Shown: positions 8,759 through 17,206 of the stretch, one piece after another
How the letters are laid out: the number at the start of each line of letters is the position of its first letter
How positions within the stretch are numbered: the first letter of the stretch is position 1
NCBI RefSeq assembly: GCF_902728265.1
Contig: NZ_CACVBR010000028.1
Coordinates: forward strand, 1-47,065
Length of the DNA: 47,065 nucleotides
Direction: 5' to 3'
Source: Chryseobacterium potabilaquae
GTDB taxonomy: Bacteria; Bacteroidota; Bacteroidia; Flavobacteriales; Weeksellaceae
Translations under genes and position numbers: made by a program
The notes under the pieces: model-generated
What the model saw: the letters and a program-made list of their open reading frames with translations, nothing else
Databases searched by the model: none
Told to the model about the DNA's origin: nothing

Positions 8759-9046
8759 ATGAATATAGCTTTAAAAATCAGTTCCTCTTTATCAATTCTT
8801 TTAGCTATATTTTTGTTTTATAACTTGATAGATGAATTAGGGGACAGAATGTCAATTTTTGAAATTGCTTTTATTCCTTTTATCATCTTAATCATTGTTA
8901 TTATTAATGCTATTCTGAGCTTTCTTTTATTAATTGGAAAATTAGCCTCTAAAAAAATAGTATTAATTGTTCAAATAATAATACTTATACCTATATCGGT
9001 ATTATTATATCAGATTTTATATAATTCAACAATTTCATGTACTTAA
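8759..9046 (+). CDS. Small membrane protein of unknown function
   Basis: The 95-residue product contains three hydrophobic segments (about residues 8-24, 35-62 and 67-87) and few charged residues, so it is an inner-membrane protein. I recognise no family. It sits 8 bases after the SRPBCC gene and 13 bases before the UPF0173 hydrolase gene, inside the menaquinone gene run, which suggests co-transcription. Confidence 0.65.
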   Translation: MNIALKISSSLSILLAIFLFYNLIDELGDRMSIFEIAFIPFIILIIVIINAILSFLLLIGKLASKKIVLIVQIIILIPISVLLYQILYNSTISCT

Positions 9047-9059
9047 AATAATAAAAATT

Positions 9060-9746
9060 ATGAAAATACAATTCTTAGGACAAAATTGTTTTTTATTTAC
9101 ATATAAAGACAAGACTATTTTGAGTGATCCTTTCTACAATTATAAAAAAGTAGAATCAGGATTTGATATTTCGGCTCAGAAAATTGACTATATTCTATTA
9201 ACGCATGCTCATGGTGATCATATTGCAGATGTGGAAGAAGTATTGCAGCATTATCCGGAAGCTGTAATTATTGCAGTTCCTGAGGTTTGTGGGTATTTTA
9301 AAAATGCAAAAAACACCAAGGATGTTAACTTAGGAGGATCAGCAAAAATTGACGACCTGAAAATATCTATGGTAACAGCTCACCATACAAGTTCTTTCCC
9401 AGATGGGACTTATGGAGGTGTTCCTGTAGGGTATATTTTTAGATTGCCAGAAGGAAAAAATGTCTATTTGGCAGGAGATACAGGTGTAATGGCGGATATG
9501 GAGCTATTTCCACGGCTTTTTGGGGCTATAGATCTATCTATTCTTCCGATTGGGAGTCATTATACGATGTGTCCAAGAAAAGCGGCTTTTGCAGCAGCAG
9601 AATTATTAAGAACACCTAGAGTAATAGGGTGTCATTTTGATACTTTTCCTGCTATTGAAATCAATCATGAAAGTGCACTGAAGCATTTTGCAGACAAAAA
9701 TATAGAACTTGTTTTACCAAAATTAGGAGAGGAGTTCGAATTTTAA
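9060..9746 (+). CDS. UPF0173 metal-dependent hydrolase (MBL fold)
   Basis: This 228-residue protein is a metallo-beta-lactamase-fold hydrolase of the UPF0173 (YtkL-like) family. The metal site motif T-H-A-H-G-D-H lies at residues 48-54. Further ligands are likely in the T-A-H-H-T-S-S stretch (~103-109), Y-L-A-G-D-T-G (~138-144) and I-G-C-H-F-D-T-F-P (~195). The substrate is not established for the family. It follows menB-menA in the same gene run. Because MBL enzymes such as glyoxalase II cleave thioesters, a role as the missing DHNA-CoA thioesterase is possible but unproven. Confidence 0.88.
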   Translation: MKIQFLGQNCFLFTYKDKTILSDPFYNYKKVESGFDISAQKIDYILLTHAHGDHIADVEEVLQHYPEAVIIAVPEVCGYFKNAKNTKDVNLGGSAKIDDLKISMVTAHHTSSFPDGTYGGVPVGYIFRLPEGKNVYLAGDTGVMADMELFPRLFGAIDLSILPIGSHYTMCPRKAAFAAAELLRTPRVIGCHFDTFPAIEINHESALKHFADKNIELVLPKLGEEFEF

Positions 9747-9849
9747 TAAAAATGCAGAGCAGTAATTTGAAAATTAGTATAGAAATGTGGGAAAGATTAA
9801 AAACAAAAAAAGATAATTTTCAAATTACCTCTCTTCAACTTAAACCAAT

Positions 9850-9950
9850 AAAAAATGGCAAGCTACCTAAATCACACCGCTACGACCAATTACCTTTGCT
9901 GCGTTCCCACCCTGGAGGATTCTCAGGAGCTGGTTGTTTAGGACTTGCCG
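9850..9950 (-). ncRNA. ffs: Signal recognition particle RNA (small bacterial type)
   Basis: On the minus strand this ~100-base segment has the hallmarks of small SRP RNA. The apical domain reads CCAGGGTGGGAACGCAGCA: a GGAA tetraloop on a 3-bp stem (GTG/CGC) with the symmetric-loop halves CAGG and AGCA that bind Ffh. The flanks close as a long rod, since GGCAAG with CTTGCC and CCTAAA with TTTAGG pair across the whole molecule (plus-strand coordinates 9944-9949 with 9857-9862, and 9937-9942 with 9866-9871). Six T residues follow at 9855-9850, and a perfect promoter box precedes it. It targets membrane and secreted proteins to the translocon. Confidence 0.92.
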
Positions 9951-9953
9951 TTG

Positions 9954-9961
9954 CAAAGATA
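9954..9961 (-). promoter_or_regulatory. Promoter -7 box TATCTTTG for SRP RNA
   Basis: Read on the minus strand this is a perfect TAnnTTTG box ending about 4 bases before the start of the SRP RNA rod, just where a Bacteroidota -7 element should be. A TTTT stretch lies 19 bases further upstream at the -33 position. Confidence 0.8.
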
Positions 9962-10081
9962 GGAATATTTTATAAACTTGAAAACATTATTAAAGAAAAA
10001 TAGGCGAAAAAATACAGTAATAGAGCTAAACGGCTGAAATTTAAAGAAATAATTTTTCAACTTTTTTCTAAAAAATTAAAT

Positions 10082-10666
10082 ATGACGAAAAGTCCATCAA
10101 CATTAGGAATTATACTTTTTATTACTACAATGGTTATTTTTTTTGTAGTATATTATTTTTTCTCGGGAATCAATTATTTTGATATCTCATTGAAAGTCAA
10201 CTCTTTCTTTTTGCCTATATTATATGCAGGAGGCGCTTTTTTATCTGTTAAATCGTACTGGAATACTCATAAAGTAGTAAGCTTTAGAGATGCGTTTAAA
10301 AGAGCTTTTATCCCTATGTTTATAGGAGGCATTCTTTCTATTTTTAGTATTTATACTTTTTTAAACTTTATAGATATCGATGCCAAAAAACTATTGAACT
10401 ATCAATATGTACAAAGACAGAAATCAGAACTGGATGCAGAATATACTTCTGCAAAAAAAATTCTGAAGCATCAAAAAGATATTGACGAACTGGAACAAAA
10501 ATATAAAGAAGGCTTACAAAGATTTAATCCTGAGTCTATAAAAGGAAAGGATATGCTTACAGCCAGCCATTTTTCAGGATATTTTGCAGCAATTCTTTTA
10601 TTTTACGTAGTTTTGTCAGTGTTTTTCGGAGCGTTTTTTAGAACAAAAACAGTTCAACCTCAATAA
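10082..10666 (+). CDS. DUF4199 membrane protein
   Basis: This 194-residue protein has the DUF4199 layout common in Bacteroidota: two N-terminal transmembrane helices (about 10-30 and 38-55), the F-R-D-A-F-K-R-A-F segment, a third helix near 77-95, a charged coiled stretch (about 105-155, rich in Lys and Glu), and a last helix near 163-188. The function is unknown. It stands 17 bases before the GT2 glycosyltransferase gene, an arrangement I recall from other Flavobacteriia, which suggests the two act together at the inner membrane. Confidence 0.85.
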   Translation: MTKSPSTLGIILFITTMVIFFVVYYFFSGINYFDISLKVNSFFLPILYAGGAFLSVKSYWNTHKVVSFRDAFKRAFIPMFIGGILSIFSIYTFLNFIDIDAKKLLNYQYVQRQKSELDAEYTSAKKILKHQKDIDELEQKYKEGLQRFNPESIKGKDMLTASHFSGYFAAILLFYVVLSVFFGAFFRTKTVQPQ

Positions 10667-10683
10667 AAATTTTAAAAAATTAA

Positions 10684-11634
10684 ATGAACCTATCTATAGT
10701 TATTCCTTTGCTTAATGAAGAAGCTTCTTTGGAAGAGCTTTTCTCAAGAATTGATAATGTTTGTAAGTCAAATCATTTGACCTATGAAATCTGGTTTGTA
10801 GATGACGGAAGTACAGACTTATCATGGAATATCATCGAAAATTTGAAAGTGCAATATCCTCAAATAAGAGCAATCAAGTTTTCTAGAAATTATGGTAAAT
10901 CACAAGCCCTCCATGCTGCATTTGAGCGAGCAAATGGGGAAGTTGTAATCACTATGGATGCTGATTTACAGGATTTCCCAGAAGAAATTCCTGAGCTCTA
11001 CAACATGATTGTTGAAGACAATTATGATATTGTATCAGGATGGAAAAAGAAACGTTTTGATAACGTGATGACGAAAAATGTACCGTCAAAATTATTCAAT
11101 GCGGCTGCCAGAAAAGTTTCTGGAGTGTATCTTCATGATTTCAATTGTGGATTGAAGGCTTATAAAAAACAAGTAGTAAAATCCATTGACGTATATGGAG
11201 ATATGCATCGATATATCCCGGTTTTGGCAGCAAATGCAGGTTTTAGAAGAATTACTGAAAAAGAAGTTCAACACCAAGCAAGACCTTACGGAAGTTCAAA
11301 ATTTGGAACAGAAAGATTTATCAGAGGCTTTTTAGATTTGGTAACACTTTGGTTTGTCAGTCGTTTTGGAGGAAGGCCTATGCATTTCTTTGGAGCTGTA
11401 GGTACCTTAATGTTTATCGTAGGTTTTCTTTCGGCTTTATGGTTAGGCGTTTCAAAATTAATTGATGTTTCAAAAGGAATTTATGGACATTTAATCACTA
11501 ATAATCCTTGGTTTTATATTGCATTAACCATGATGATCATGGGGACTTTGCTTTTCGTTGCAGGATTTTTAGGCGAAATGATTATTAGAACGAATAGAGA
11601 ACATAAGAATTATAATATTGATGAAATAATTTAA
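10684..11634 (+). CDS. GT2 glycosyltransferase (polyprenyl-phosphate sugar synthase type)
   Basis: The 316-residue protein has an N-terminal GT-A domain (about 1-215), with VDDGSTD (D40, D41) for nucleotide-sugar binding and M-D-A-D-L-Q-D (D92-D97) for the metal. Two C-terminal membrane helices follow (about 235-258 and 272-300). This is the layout of DPM1/GtrB/ArnC-like enzymes, which move a sugar from UDP- or GDP-sugar to a polyprenyl phosphate on the cytosolic face. The product would feed GT-C enzymes on the outer face, such as the two polytopic candidates near 31.6-36.7 kb. The sugar identity cannot be read from sequence. Confidence 0.9.
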   Translation: MNLSIVIPLLNEEASLEELFSRIDNVCKSNHLTYEIWFVDDGSTDLSWNIIENLKVQYPQIRAIKFSRNYGKSQALHAAFERANGEVVITMDADLQDFPEEIPELYNMIVEDNYDIVSGWKKKRFDNVMTKNVPSKLFNAAARKVSGVYLHDFNCGLKAYKKQVVKSIDVYGDMHRYIPVLAANAGFRRITEKEVQHQARPYGSSKFGTERFIRGFLDLVTLWFVSRFGGRPMHFFGAVGTLMFIVGFLSALWLGVSKLIDVSKGIYGHLITNNPWFYIALTMMIMGTLLFVAGFLGEMIIRTNREHKNYNIDEII

Positions 11635-11689
11635 AATTGCTATGATGTATTTTTCATTATTTCTAGGAAAATAGTGTAATGTATTAATT

Positions 11690-12418
11690 ATGAGTAATAA
11701 AATTTGTTTGAATTGCGGACATTCACTTTCTGATGAATTTTGTTCTCATTGTGGGCAAAAATCAAATACAGAAAGGATCACATTCCATTCTCTTATTAAA
11801 AATGATATTCTTGGATCAATTTGGCATGTGGAAACTAAATTTTTCCAAACGATAAAAAATGTTTTATTCAGGCCCGGAAAAACAGCCATGGATTATATTT
11901 CGGGAAAAAGAATCAGATACAATAATTTTATATCATTGTTACTGATTCTTTTCAGTTTTAATGTGTTAGGGTTGCATTTTTATGAAAAGTTTGCACCTCA
12001 GGAAACACTTGCCCAATCTTCAGATATCAAGGCATTTTTTTCAAAATACTCTAAAACCATATTATTTGTTATTATCCCGATGTTAGCTATTAATGCCTAT
12101 TTTCTTTTTAAAAAAGTAAAATTGAATATTGCGGAGCATTTTATCATTGGAACTGTTAGTCTTTTAGGAATTTTAATCTTATTTTTGTTGGATGATATTG
12201 TCAGTTTGATAGGTTTATGGAAGCCTATTTCTATGATTTTCAATATTATTGACAAAATTATATTTGGTCTTTTTATTCTCTTCCCGGCAATTACTTATTG
12301 GAATGCTTTTAAAGATTCATACTCAAATCCAGGTTTATTGTGGAGAGTATCAACTTTTTATGTATTAATGGGATTGGAAATTAGTATCATAAGTTTTATC
12401 TTATATGAAATATTTTAA
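11690..12418 (+). CDS. DUF3667 zinc-ribbon membrane protein
   Basis: This 242-residue protein starts with a zinc ribbon (C6-x2-C9 and C18-x2-C21, in CLNCGHSLSDEFCSHCGQK). It continues with the DUF3667 segment H-V-E-T-K-F-F-Q-T-I-K-N-V-L-F-R-P-G-K-T near 45-65. About five hydrophobic helices follow (near 80-98, 118-137, 146-168, 175-200 and 215-240). This N-terminal Zn ribbon plus membrane block is typical of the family in Bacteroidota; function unknown. The stop codon is 6 bases before the DUF2807 gene. Confidence 0.88.
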   Translation: MSNKICLNCGHSLSDEFCSHCGQKSNTERITFHSLIKNDILGSIWHVETKFFQTIKNVLFRPGKTAMDYISGKRIRYNNFISLLLILFSFNVLGLHFYEKFAPQETLAQSSDIKAFFSKYSKTILFVIIPMLAINAYFLFKKVKLNIAEHFIIGTVSLLGILILFLLDDIVSLIGLWKPISMIFNIIDKIIFGLFILFPAITYWNAFKDSYSNPGLLWRVSTFYVLMGLEISIISFILYEIF

Positions 12419-12424
12419 TTTGGT

Positions 12425-13126
12425 ATGAAAAATATATTGTACACGGTTCTATTGTTAGGAATTATTTCTTGCGGAAAAATTTCTCCTAAGGGAAATATTG
12501 AAGTAAAAGATTTGGATGTGTCAGGATTTGCTAATTTAAATTTGAAAGGAAAGTTTCGTGTTTTTTATGCTAAAGGCTCTAAAAATTTTATTGAAATTGA
12601 GACCTATCCAAATATTGCTAATAATCTGGATATTGAAGTAAAAGACAATACTCTTTCTATTGAAGAAAAGAGAGGAACAAAAGGGGTAGATTTTTATAAT
12701 GTAACAATTTATTCAAAGTATAATTTAGAGAAGATCTCTATTTCTGATTCTGTAGAAATGAATATTTCGAGTGAAATTAAGACGGATAATTTTAGGTTGA
12801 ATTTAAAAAATAATGCTACATTTATGGGTTCAGTAAATACGAGAAGGGCAGAAATTGAAATGTTGAATCGAAGTAGAGCTAACTTTTTAGGGCAGACGAA
12901 GGATGCGGTCATAAAAATCTCTGATACAGCGAGTTTAATTGCTCCTTACTGGAAAATTGAAACTTTAAATATAGATTCAAAAAATGGGAATTATGCGGAA
13001 GTTAATGTACGGGATTCTTTGAAAGGACATATCCAAAATACTGCAAAATTTTTGTATTATAATGACCCTATCCGTGCATTTAAAATTGAAAAAACTACGC
13101 ATGTAGAGAATAAAAAATTAGAGTGA
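12425..13126 (+). CDS. DUF2807 (GIN domain) lipoprotein
   Basis: The 233-residue protein has a lipoprotein signal with lipobox I-I-S-C (Cys16). A right-handed beta-helix-like DUF2807 domain follows, with repeated short strands: V-S-G-F-A-N-L-N-L-K-G-K, the E-I-E-T-Y-P-N-I segment, and later repeats of the type L-N-I-D-S-K-N-G. DUF2807 proteins are described as putative auto-transporter adhesin head domains and sit in the envelope. It lies 6 bases after the DUF3667 gene, so the two are likely co-expressed. Confidence 0.85.
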   Translation: MKNILYTVLLLGIISCGKISPKGNIEVKDLDVSGFANLNLKGKFRVFYAKGSKNFIEIETYPNIANNLDIEVKDNTLSIEEKRGTKGVDFYNVTIYSKYNLEKISISDSVEMNISSEIKTDNFRLNLKNNATFMGSVNTRRAEIEMLNRSRANFLGQTKDAVIKISDTASLIAPYWKIETLNIDSKNGNYAEVNVRDSLKGHIQNTAKFLYYNDPIRAFKIEKTTHVENKKLE

Positions 13127-13211
13127 TTAATAAAAATAAGTGAGGTTGAGCATGAATAGTTGTAATCTGCAAAACAAATTTTACAAAATAAAATAAGTAC
13201 AAAATATAAAT

Positions 13212-14927
13212 ATGACAACGTTAGAAAGGGCAAAGCTTTGGTTAAGCGATACATTTGATAAGGAAACAAGAGATGCCGTACAATTACTTATTGATAGTAA
13301 TTCTCCTGATTTGGAAGATTCTTTTTACAAGGAGTTGGAATTCGGAACAGGAGGTATGCGCGGAATTATGGGAGTAGGAATTAATCGTTTAAATAAATAT
13401 ACGTTAGGTCAAGCTACACAGGGACTTGCAAATTATATGTTAAGTCAATTTAAAGGGGAAGACATTAAAGTAGCTATTGCTTATGATGTGAGAAATAATT
13501 CAAGAGAATTTGGTAAGTTGGTTGCTGATGTTTTAACGGCAAATGGAATTAAAGTATTGTTATTCAAAGATCACAGACCAACTCCTGAATTATCTTTTAC
13601 TGTTCGGGATAAAAAATGCCATGGAGGAATTGTATTAACAGCATCTCATAATCCTCCTGAATATAATGGATATAAAGTATATTGGAATGATGGAGCACAA
13701 ATAGTTCCTCCTCATGATGAGGCTATTATTAATGAAGTATATTCTGTTAAATTTGAAGATATTAAATTTGATGGCAATGATCATTTAATTGAATGGATTG
13801 GAGAAGAGCAAGATGATGTATATATTGACGCATGTATTGAAAATTCGATTTATCAGGATGTTGGAAAAGAAAATTTAAATATTGTTTTTACATCGATTCA
13901 TGGAACGACTTATACCACAATTCCAAAAGCATTAAAGAAAGCCGGATTTAAAAAGATAGATTTAGTTAAGGAACAAATGATTCCAAGTGGCAATTTCCCC
14001 ACAGTAGATTCTCCCAATCCTGAAGAACCTGCTGCTTTGGAAATGGCAATGGATCTGGCAAAAATAACGAATGCAGATATTGTAATTGGAACAGATCCCG
14101 ATGGTGATAGATTAGGAATTGCAATAAGAAATTTAGAGGGTGAAATTCAGTTGCTTAATGGTAATCAAACCAATACTATTCTTACCTATTATATTTTAAA
14201 TGAATGGAGAAAACAAGGTAAGATTACAGGAAAAGAATTTATTGGTTCAACGATTGTAACTTCAGATATTTTCTTTGATATCGCTCAAAAATTTGGTGTA
14301 GATTGTAAAGTAGGTCTTACGGGTTTCAAATGGATAGGAAAAATGATCCGTGATTTTGAAGGAAAAGAAAAGTTTATATGTGGAGGAGAAGAAAGTTTTG
14401 GTTTTATGACAGGAGATTTTGTTCGTGATAAAGATTCTTGTGGTAGTATTTTATTAGCTTGTGAGATTGCTGCTTGGTGTAAAGCGAACGGAAAAACAAT
14501 GTATCAATACCTTATCGAAATTTATCAAGAAACAGGAATGTATTATGAAGGATTGATAAACCTCGTAAGGAAAGGAAAAGAAGGAGCCGAAGAAATTCAG
14601 GAGATGATGAAAAACTTCCGTGAAAATCCTCCGAAAGAACTAGCAGGCTCTTTAGTGGAAGAAATTAAAGATTTTAAAGAACAAACCAATTTTACGGTCT
14701 CTAAGAATGAAAGAACTATAATGAATGATATTCCGAAATCTAACGTATTAATTTACTATACTCAGGATGGAACTAAAGTTTGTGTAAGACCATCAGGAAC
14801 AGAGCCTAAGATTAAATTCTATATCTCAGTAAAAGAGTCAATACATTCGGAAACAGATTTTAGAGATACATTAAAATCTTTAGAACAGAAAATCGAAGAT
14901 GTGAGAAGAGATTTGAAGTTGAATTAA
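13212..14927 (+). CDS. Phospho-sugar mutase (phosphoglucomutase/phosphomannomutase)
   Basis: This 571-residue enzyme of the alpha-D-phosphohexomutase superfamily swaps a phosphate between C1 and C6 of a hexose phosphate. All four signature loops are visible: the phospho-Ser loop T-A-S-H-N-P-P (Ser145), the metal loop G-T-D-P-D-G-D-R-L-G (~296-305), the sugar loop G-G-E-E-S-F-G-F (~394-401), and the phosphate loop R-P-S-G-T-E-P-K (~526-533). The length fits the long PgmB/ManB class common in Bacteroidota. It supplies glucose-1-phosphate or mannose-1-phosphate for nucleotide sugars. A lipoprotein gene follows after 17 bases. Confidence 0.94.
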   Translation: MTTLERAKLWLSDTFDKETRDAVQLLIDSNSPDLEDSFYKELEFGTGGMRGIMGVGINRLNKYTLGQATQGLANYMLSQFKGEDIKVAIAYDVRNNSREFGKLVADVLTANGIKVLLFKDHRPTPELSFTVRDKKCHGGIVLTASHNPPEYNGYKVYWNDGAQIVPPHDEAIINEVYSVKFEDIKFDGNDHLIEWIGEEQDDVYIDACIENSIYQDVGKENLNIVFTSIHGTTYTTIPKALKKAGFKKIDLVKEQMIPSGNFPTVDSPNPEEPAALEMAMDLAKITNADIVIGTDPDGDRLGIAIRNLEGEIQLLNGNQTNTILTYYILNEWRKQGKITGKEFIGSTIVTSDIFFDIAQKFGVDCKVGLTGFKWIGKMIRDFEGKEKFICGGEESFGFMTGDFVRDKDSCGSILLACEIAAWCKANGKTMYQYLIEIYQETGMYYEGLINLVRKGKEGAEEIQEMMKNFRENPPKELAGSLVEEIKDFKEQTNFTVSKNERTIMNDIPKSNVLIYYTQDGTKVCVRPSGTEPKIKFYISVKESIHSETDFRDTLKSLEQKIEDVRRDLKLN

Positions 14928-14944
14928 TTAGTAAATCATAAAAC

Positions 14945-15853
14945 ATGATTAAAAAGAGGGTAGCAGCTTTTATTTTACTTATAGTTATTCTTTCATGCAA
15001 AAAGAATGAACAGATCGTAACTGGAAGAAATATTGTACATGATACCCTCAATAGTATTGTTACAAAAGAAGATTCGTATCGACCTATTGATACAGTATGT
15101 TCTCCAAACAATAAAACAAAAGATTATATTGAGGCTCTTCAATGGTATAATGATGAAGTTAGAAAAGAAGTTGCTATGAATCCTCTTGAAAAGAATAATA
15201 GACTGTATAAAAATTATCTGAAAATTAGGGATAAATACATTCAGTGCATAAGTGAGATAAACGGAGATGTTTTAGATAAATATGTGAACTATTACGATTC
15301 TGAAAATGGAATGTATAAATTTCCTGAAGATATAAAGACACTTTCAGCCGAATTGAAAAAAGTTAATCTTGAATTTAGAGAAGTAGGGGAAGGTTATACA
15401 GAAGTTTGGTCAGATTCGAATTATTATTATAATATATTTAAAAATAGTGTTACTTTCGATTATAATGCTTATATTAAGCAACTATCAATAGAGGACAAAG
15501 TAAATTATGCAGAAGATGCAGGTATTGTTATATCATGGAAAGAATTGGGTGATAGAGTTATTTTTTGGGAAAATTTTATTAAAAAATACCCGAAAAGTGA
15601 TTTAATGAATGTGGCTAAAGAAAAATATAATAATTATTTATATGATTATTTATTTGGAATGGATAATACGCCGACGTATGAAAGAGCAGATGGAAAATTA
15701 TATGATGAAAATAAAGATGAGTTCAATCGGATTATCAAAAAATATCCCAACTCAGAAACGGCAAAAAAAGTGCAAGAACTTTTAGATTTTTTTGAATCGC
15801 AAATTTCTGTAGACCAAATACATGATAAAATAAGTTTAGAAAAAAAATATTAA
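14945..15853 (+). CDS. Lipoprotein of unknown function
   Basis: The 302-residue product has a lipoprotein signal ending I-L-S-C (Cys18), followed by a low-complexity linker. The mature part is alpha-helical and rich in Lys, Glu, Asn and Tyr. It contains Y-x-E-V-W-S-D-S-N-Y-Y-Y and, near the end, two TPR-like helices of the type F-x-K-K-Y-P-K-S-D-L and I-I-K-K-Y-P-N-S-E-T-A. I recognise no named family. It is 17 bases behind the phospho-sugar mutase and 23 bases ahead of the aminotransferase. Confidence 0.75.
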   Translation: MIKKRVAAFILLIVILSCKKNEQIVTGRNIVHDTLNSIVTKEDSYRPIDTVCSPNNKTKDYIEALQWYNDEVRKEVAMNPLEKNNRLYKNYLKIRDKYIQCISEINGDVLDKYVNYYDSENGMYKFPEDIKTLSAELKKVNLEFREVGEGYTEVWSDSNYYYNIFKNSVTFDYNAYIKQLSIEDKVNYAEDAGIVISWKELGDRVIFWENFIKKYPKSDLMNVAKEKYNNYLYDYLFGMDNTPTYERADGKLYDENKDEFNRIIKKYPNSETAKKVQELLDFFESQISVDQIHDKISLEKKY

Positions 15854-15876
15854 CATAAATTTTAAATAAAAGTAAA

Positions 15877-17130
15877 GTGAAAGTTTCAAAATTAGCAGCG
15901 AACCTAATCGGTTCTGAAATTGTAAAAATTGGTAATGAAGTAAATGAATTAAAGGCGAAAGGAGCAGAAATTGCGAATCTTACCATTGGTGATCTGAACT
16001 CTAATATTTATCCGATACCGGCAAAATTAAAAGAGGAAATTCAGAAAGCTTATCAGAATAATCTGACAAATTATCCGCCTGCTAATGGACTTTTATCGTT
16101 AAGAAAAGAAGTGTCTAAAGATTTAAAAACAAGATGGAATTTAGAATACACCCCCAATGATATTTTAATTACAGCGGGTTCAAGACCATTGATTTATGCA
16201 GTTTATAAAACGATTGTTGATGAAGGTGATAAAGTAGTATATCCAACTCCTTCTTGGAATAATAATCACTATGCTTATCTTACTTCAGCAGATGCAATAG
16301 AGGTTAAAACGACTCCTGAAAACAATTTCCTTCCCACTGCAGATGATTTAAGACCACACTTGAAAGGCGCTGTATTAGTTGCACTTTGCTCACCTCTGAA
16401 TCCTACGGGAACGATGTTCACAAAAGAGCAGCTTTCAGAGATATGCGAATTGATTGTAGCGGAAAATAAAAATAGAAGAGAAGATGAAAAACCATTGTAC
16501 TTGATGTATGATCAAATTTATTCTAATCTTACTTTTGGTGCAGAGCATGTAGATCCTGTTTCTCTTTTCCCGGAAATGAAAGAGTATACTATTTATATCG
16601 ATGGAATTTCTAAATGTCTTGCAGCAACAGGTGTACGTGTAGGATGGGGATTTGGGCCTACTCATATTATTGATAAAATGAAAGCTCTACTTACGCATGT
16701 TGGAGCTTGGGCACCTAAACCGGAGCAAGAAGCTACTGCTAAGTATTATGAAAACCCAGAAGATGTAAATTCTTTCATGGAAGACTTTAAAGGCCAACTG
16801 GAAGCTAGTTTAAAAGTACTTCATGGGGGAATTCAGAATTTGAAAGAAAAAGGATTTGCAGTAGACAGTATTGAGCCAATGGGGGCACTTTATTTGACCA
16901 TCAAATTAGATTATATAGGTAAAACTAAACAAGATGGTTCAGTTATTGAAAATTCTTCTGATCTTGTTTTCTATTTAATTAATGAAGCCGGAGTAGCTTT
17001 AGTTCCATTCTCTGCTTTTGGAGAAGCAAAATCGGAACCTTGGTTCCGAGCTTCTGTAGGTGGTTTAGAAATCAATGAAATTGGAGGAATGATGCCAAAG
17101 CTGGAAAGCGCTCTAAGCAAATTAAAATAA
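15877..17130 (+). CDS. PLP-dependent aminotransferase, class I/II
   Basis: The 417-residue enzyme starts at a GTG (15877), which gives the conserved N-terminus KVSKLAANLIGSEIVKIGNE. It is a fold-type I aspartate-aminotransferase-like protein. Visible motifs are N-Y-P-P-A-N-G near 67, the C-S-P-L-N-P-T-G-T motif near 172, Y-D-Q-I-Y near 213, the Schiff-base Lys246 in I-S-K-C-L-A-A-T-G, and a late phosphate-binding Arg in W-F-R-A-S-V-G-G. The exact amino acid substrate is not clear from sequence. A strong terminator follows. Confidence 0.92.
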   Translation: MKVSKLAANLIGSEIVKIGNEVNELKAKGAEIANLTIGDLNSNIYPIPAKLKEEIQKAYQNNLTNYPPANGLLSLRKEVSKDLKTRWNLEYTPNDILITAGSRPLIYAVYKTIVDEGDKVVYPTPSWNNNHYAYLTSADAIEVKTTPENNFLPTADDLRPHLKGAVLVALCSPLNPTGTMFTKEQLSEICELIVAENKNRREDEKPLYLMYDQIYSNLTFGAEHVDPVSLFPEMKEYTIYIDGISKCLAATGVRVGWGFGPTHIIDKMKALLTHVGAWAPKPEQEATAKYYENPEDVNSFMEDFKGQLEASLKVLHGGIQNLKEKGFAVDSIEPMGALYLTIKLDYIGKTKQDGSVIENSSDLVFYLINEAGVALVPFSAFGEAKSEPWFRASVGGLEINEIGGMMPKLESALSKLK

Positions 17131-17145
17131 TATATATAAAATGAT

Positions 17146-17180
17146 AATCGACTATTCTAAGTAAAATAGTCGATTGTCTT
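17146..17180 (+). terminator. Rho-independent terminator
   Basis: A perfect 11-bp stem AATCGACTATT / AATAGTCGATT with an 8-base loop is followed by GTCTTTT. It closes the aminotransferase transcript and shows that the phosphatase gene must begin downstream of it. Confidence 0.85.
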
Positions 17181-17206
17181 TTACAGGAAACACAAAAATT
17201 CTTAAG

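Noticed and set aside
9752..10003. Open frame of 83 codons on the plus strand
   Set aside because: It lies across the SRP RNA gene on the opposite strand, and its sequence is simply the complement of conserved RNA.
17174..17206. Upstream TTG start for the PAP2 phosphatase
   Set aside because: It overlaps the terminator stem; the ATG at 17207 gives a clean signal peptide.
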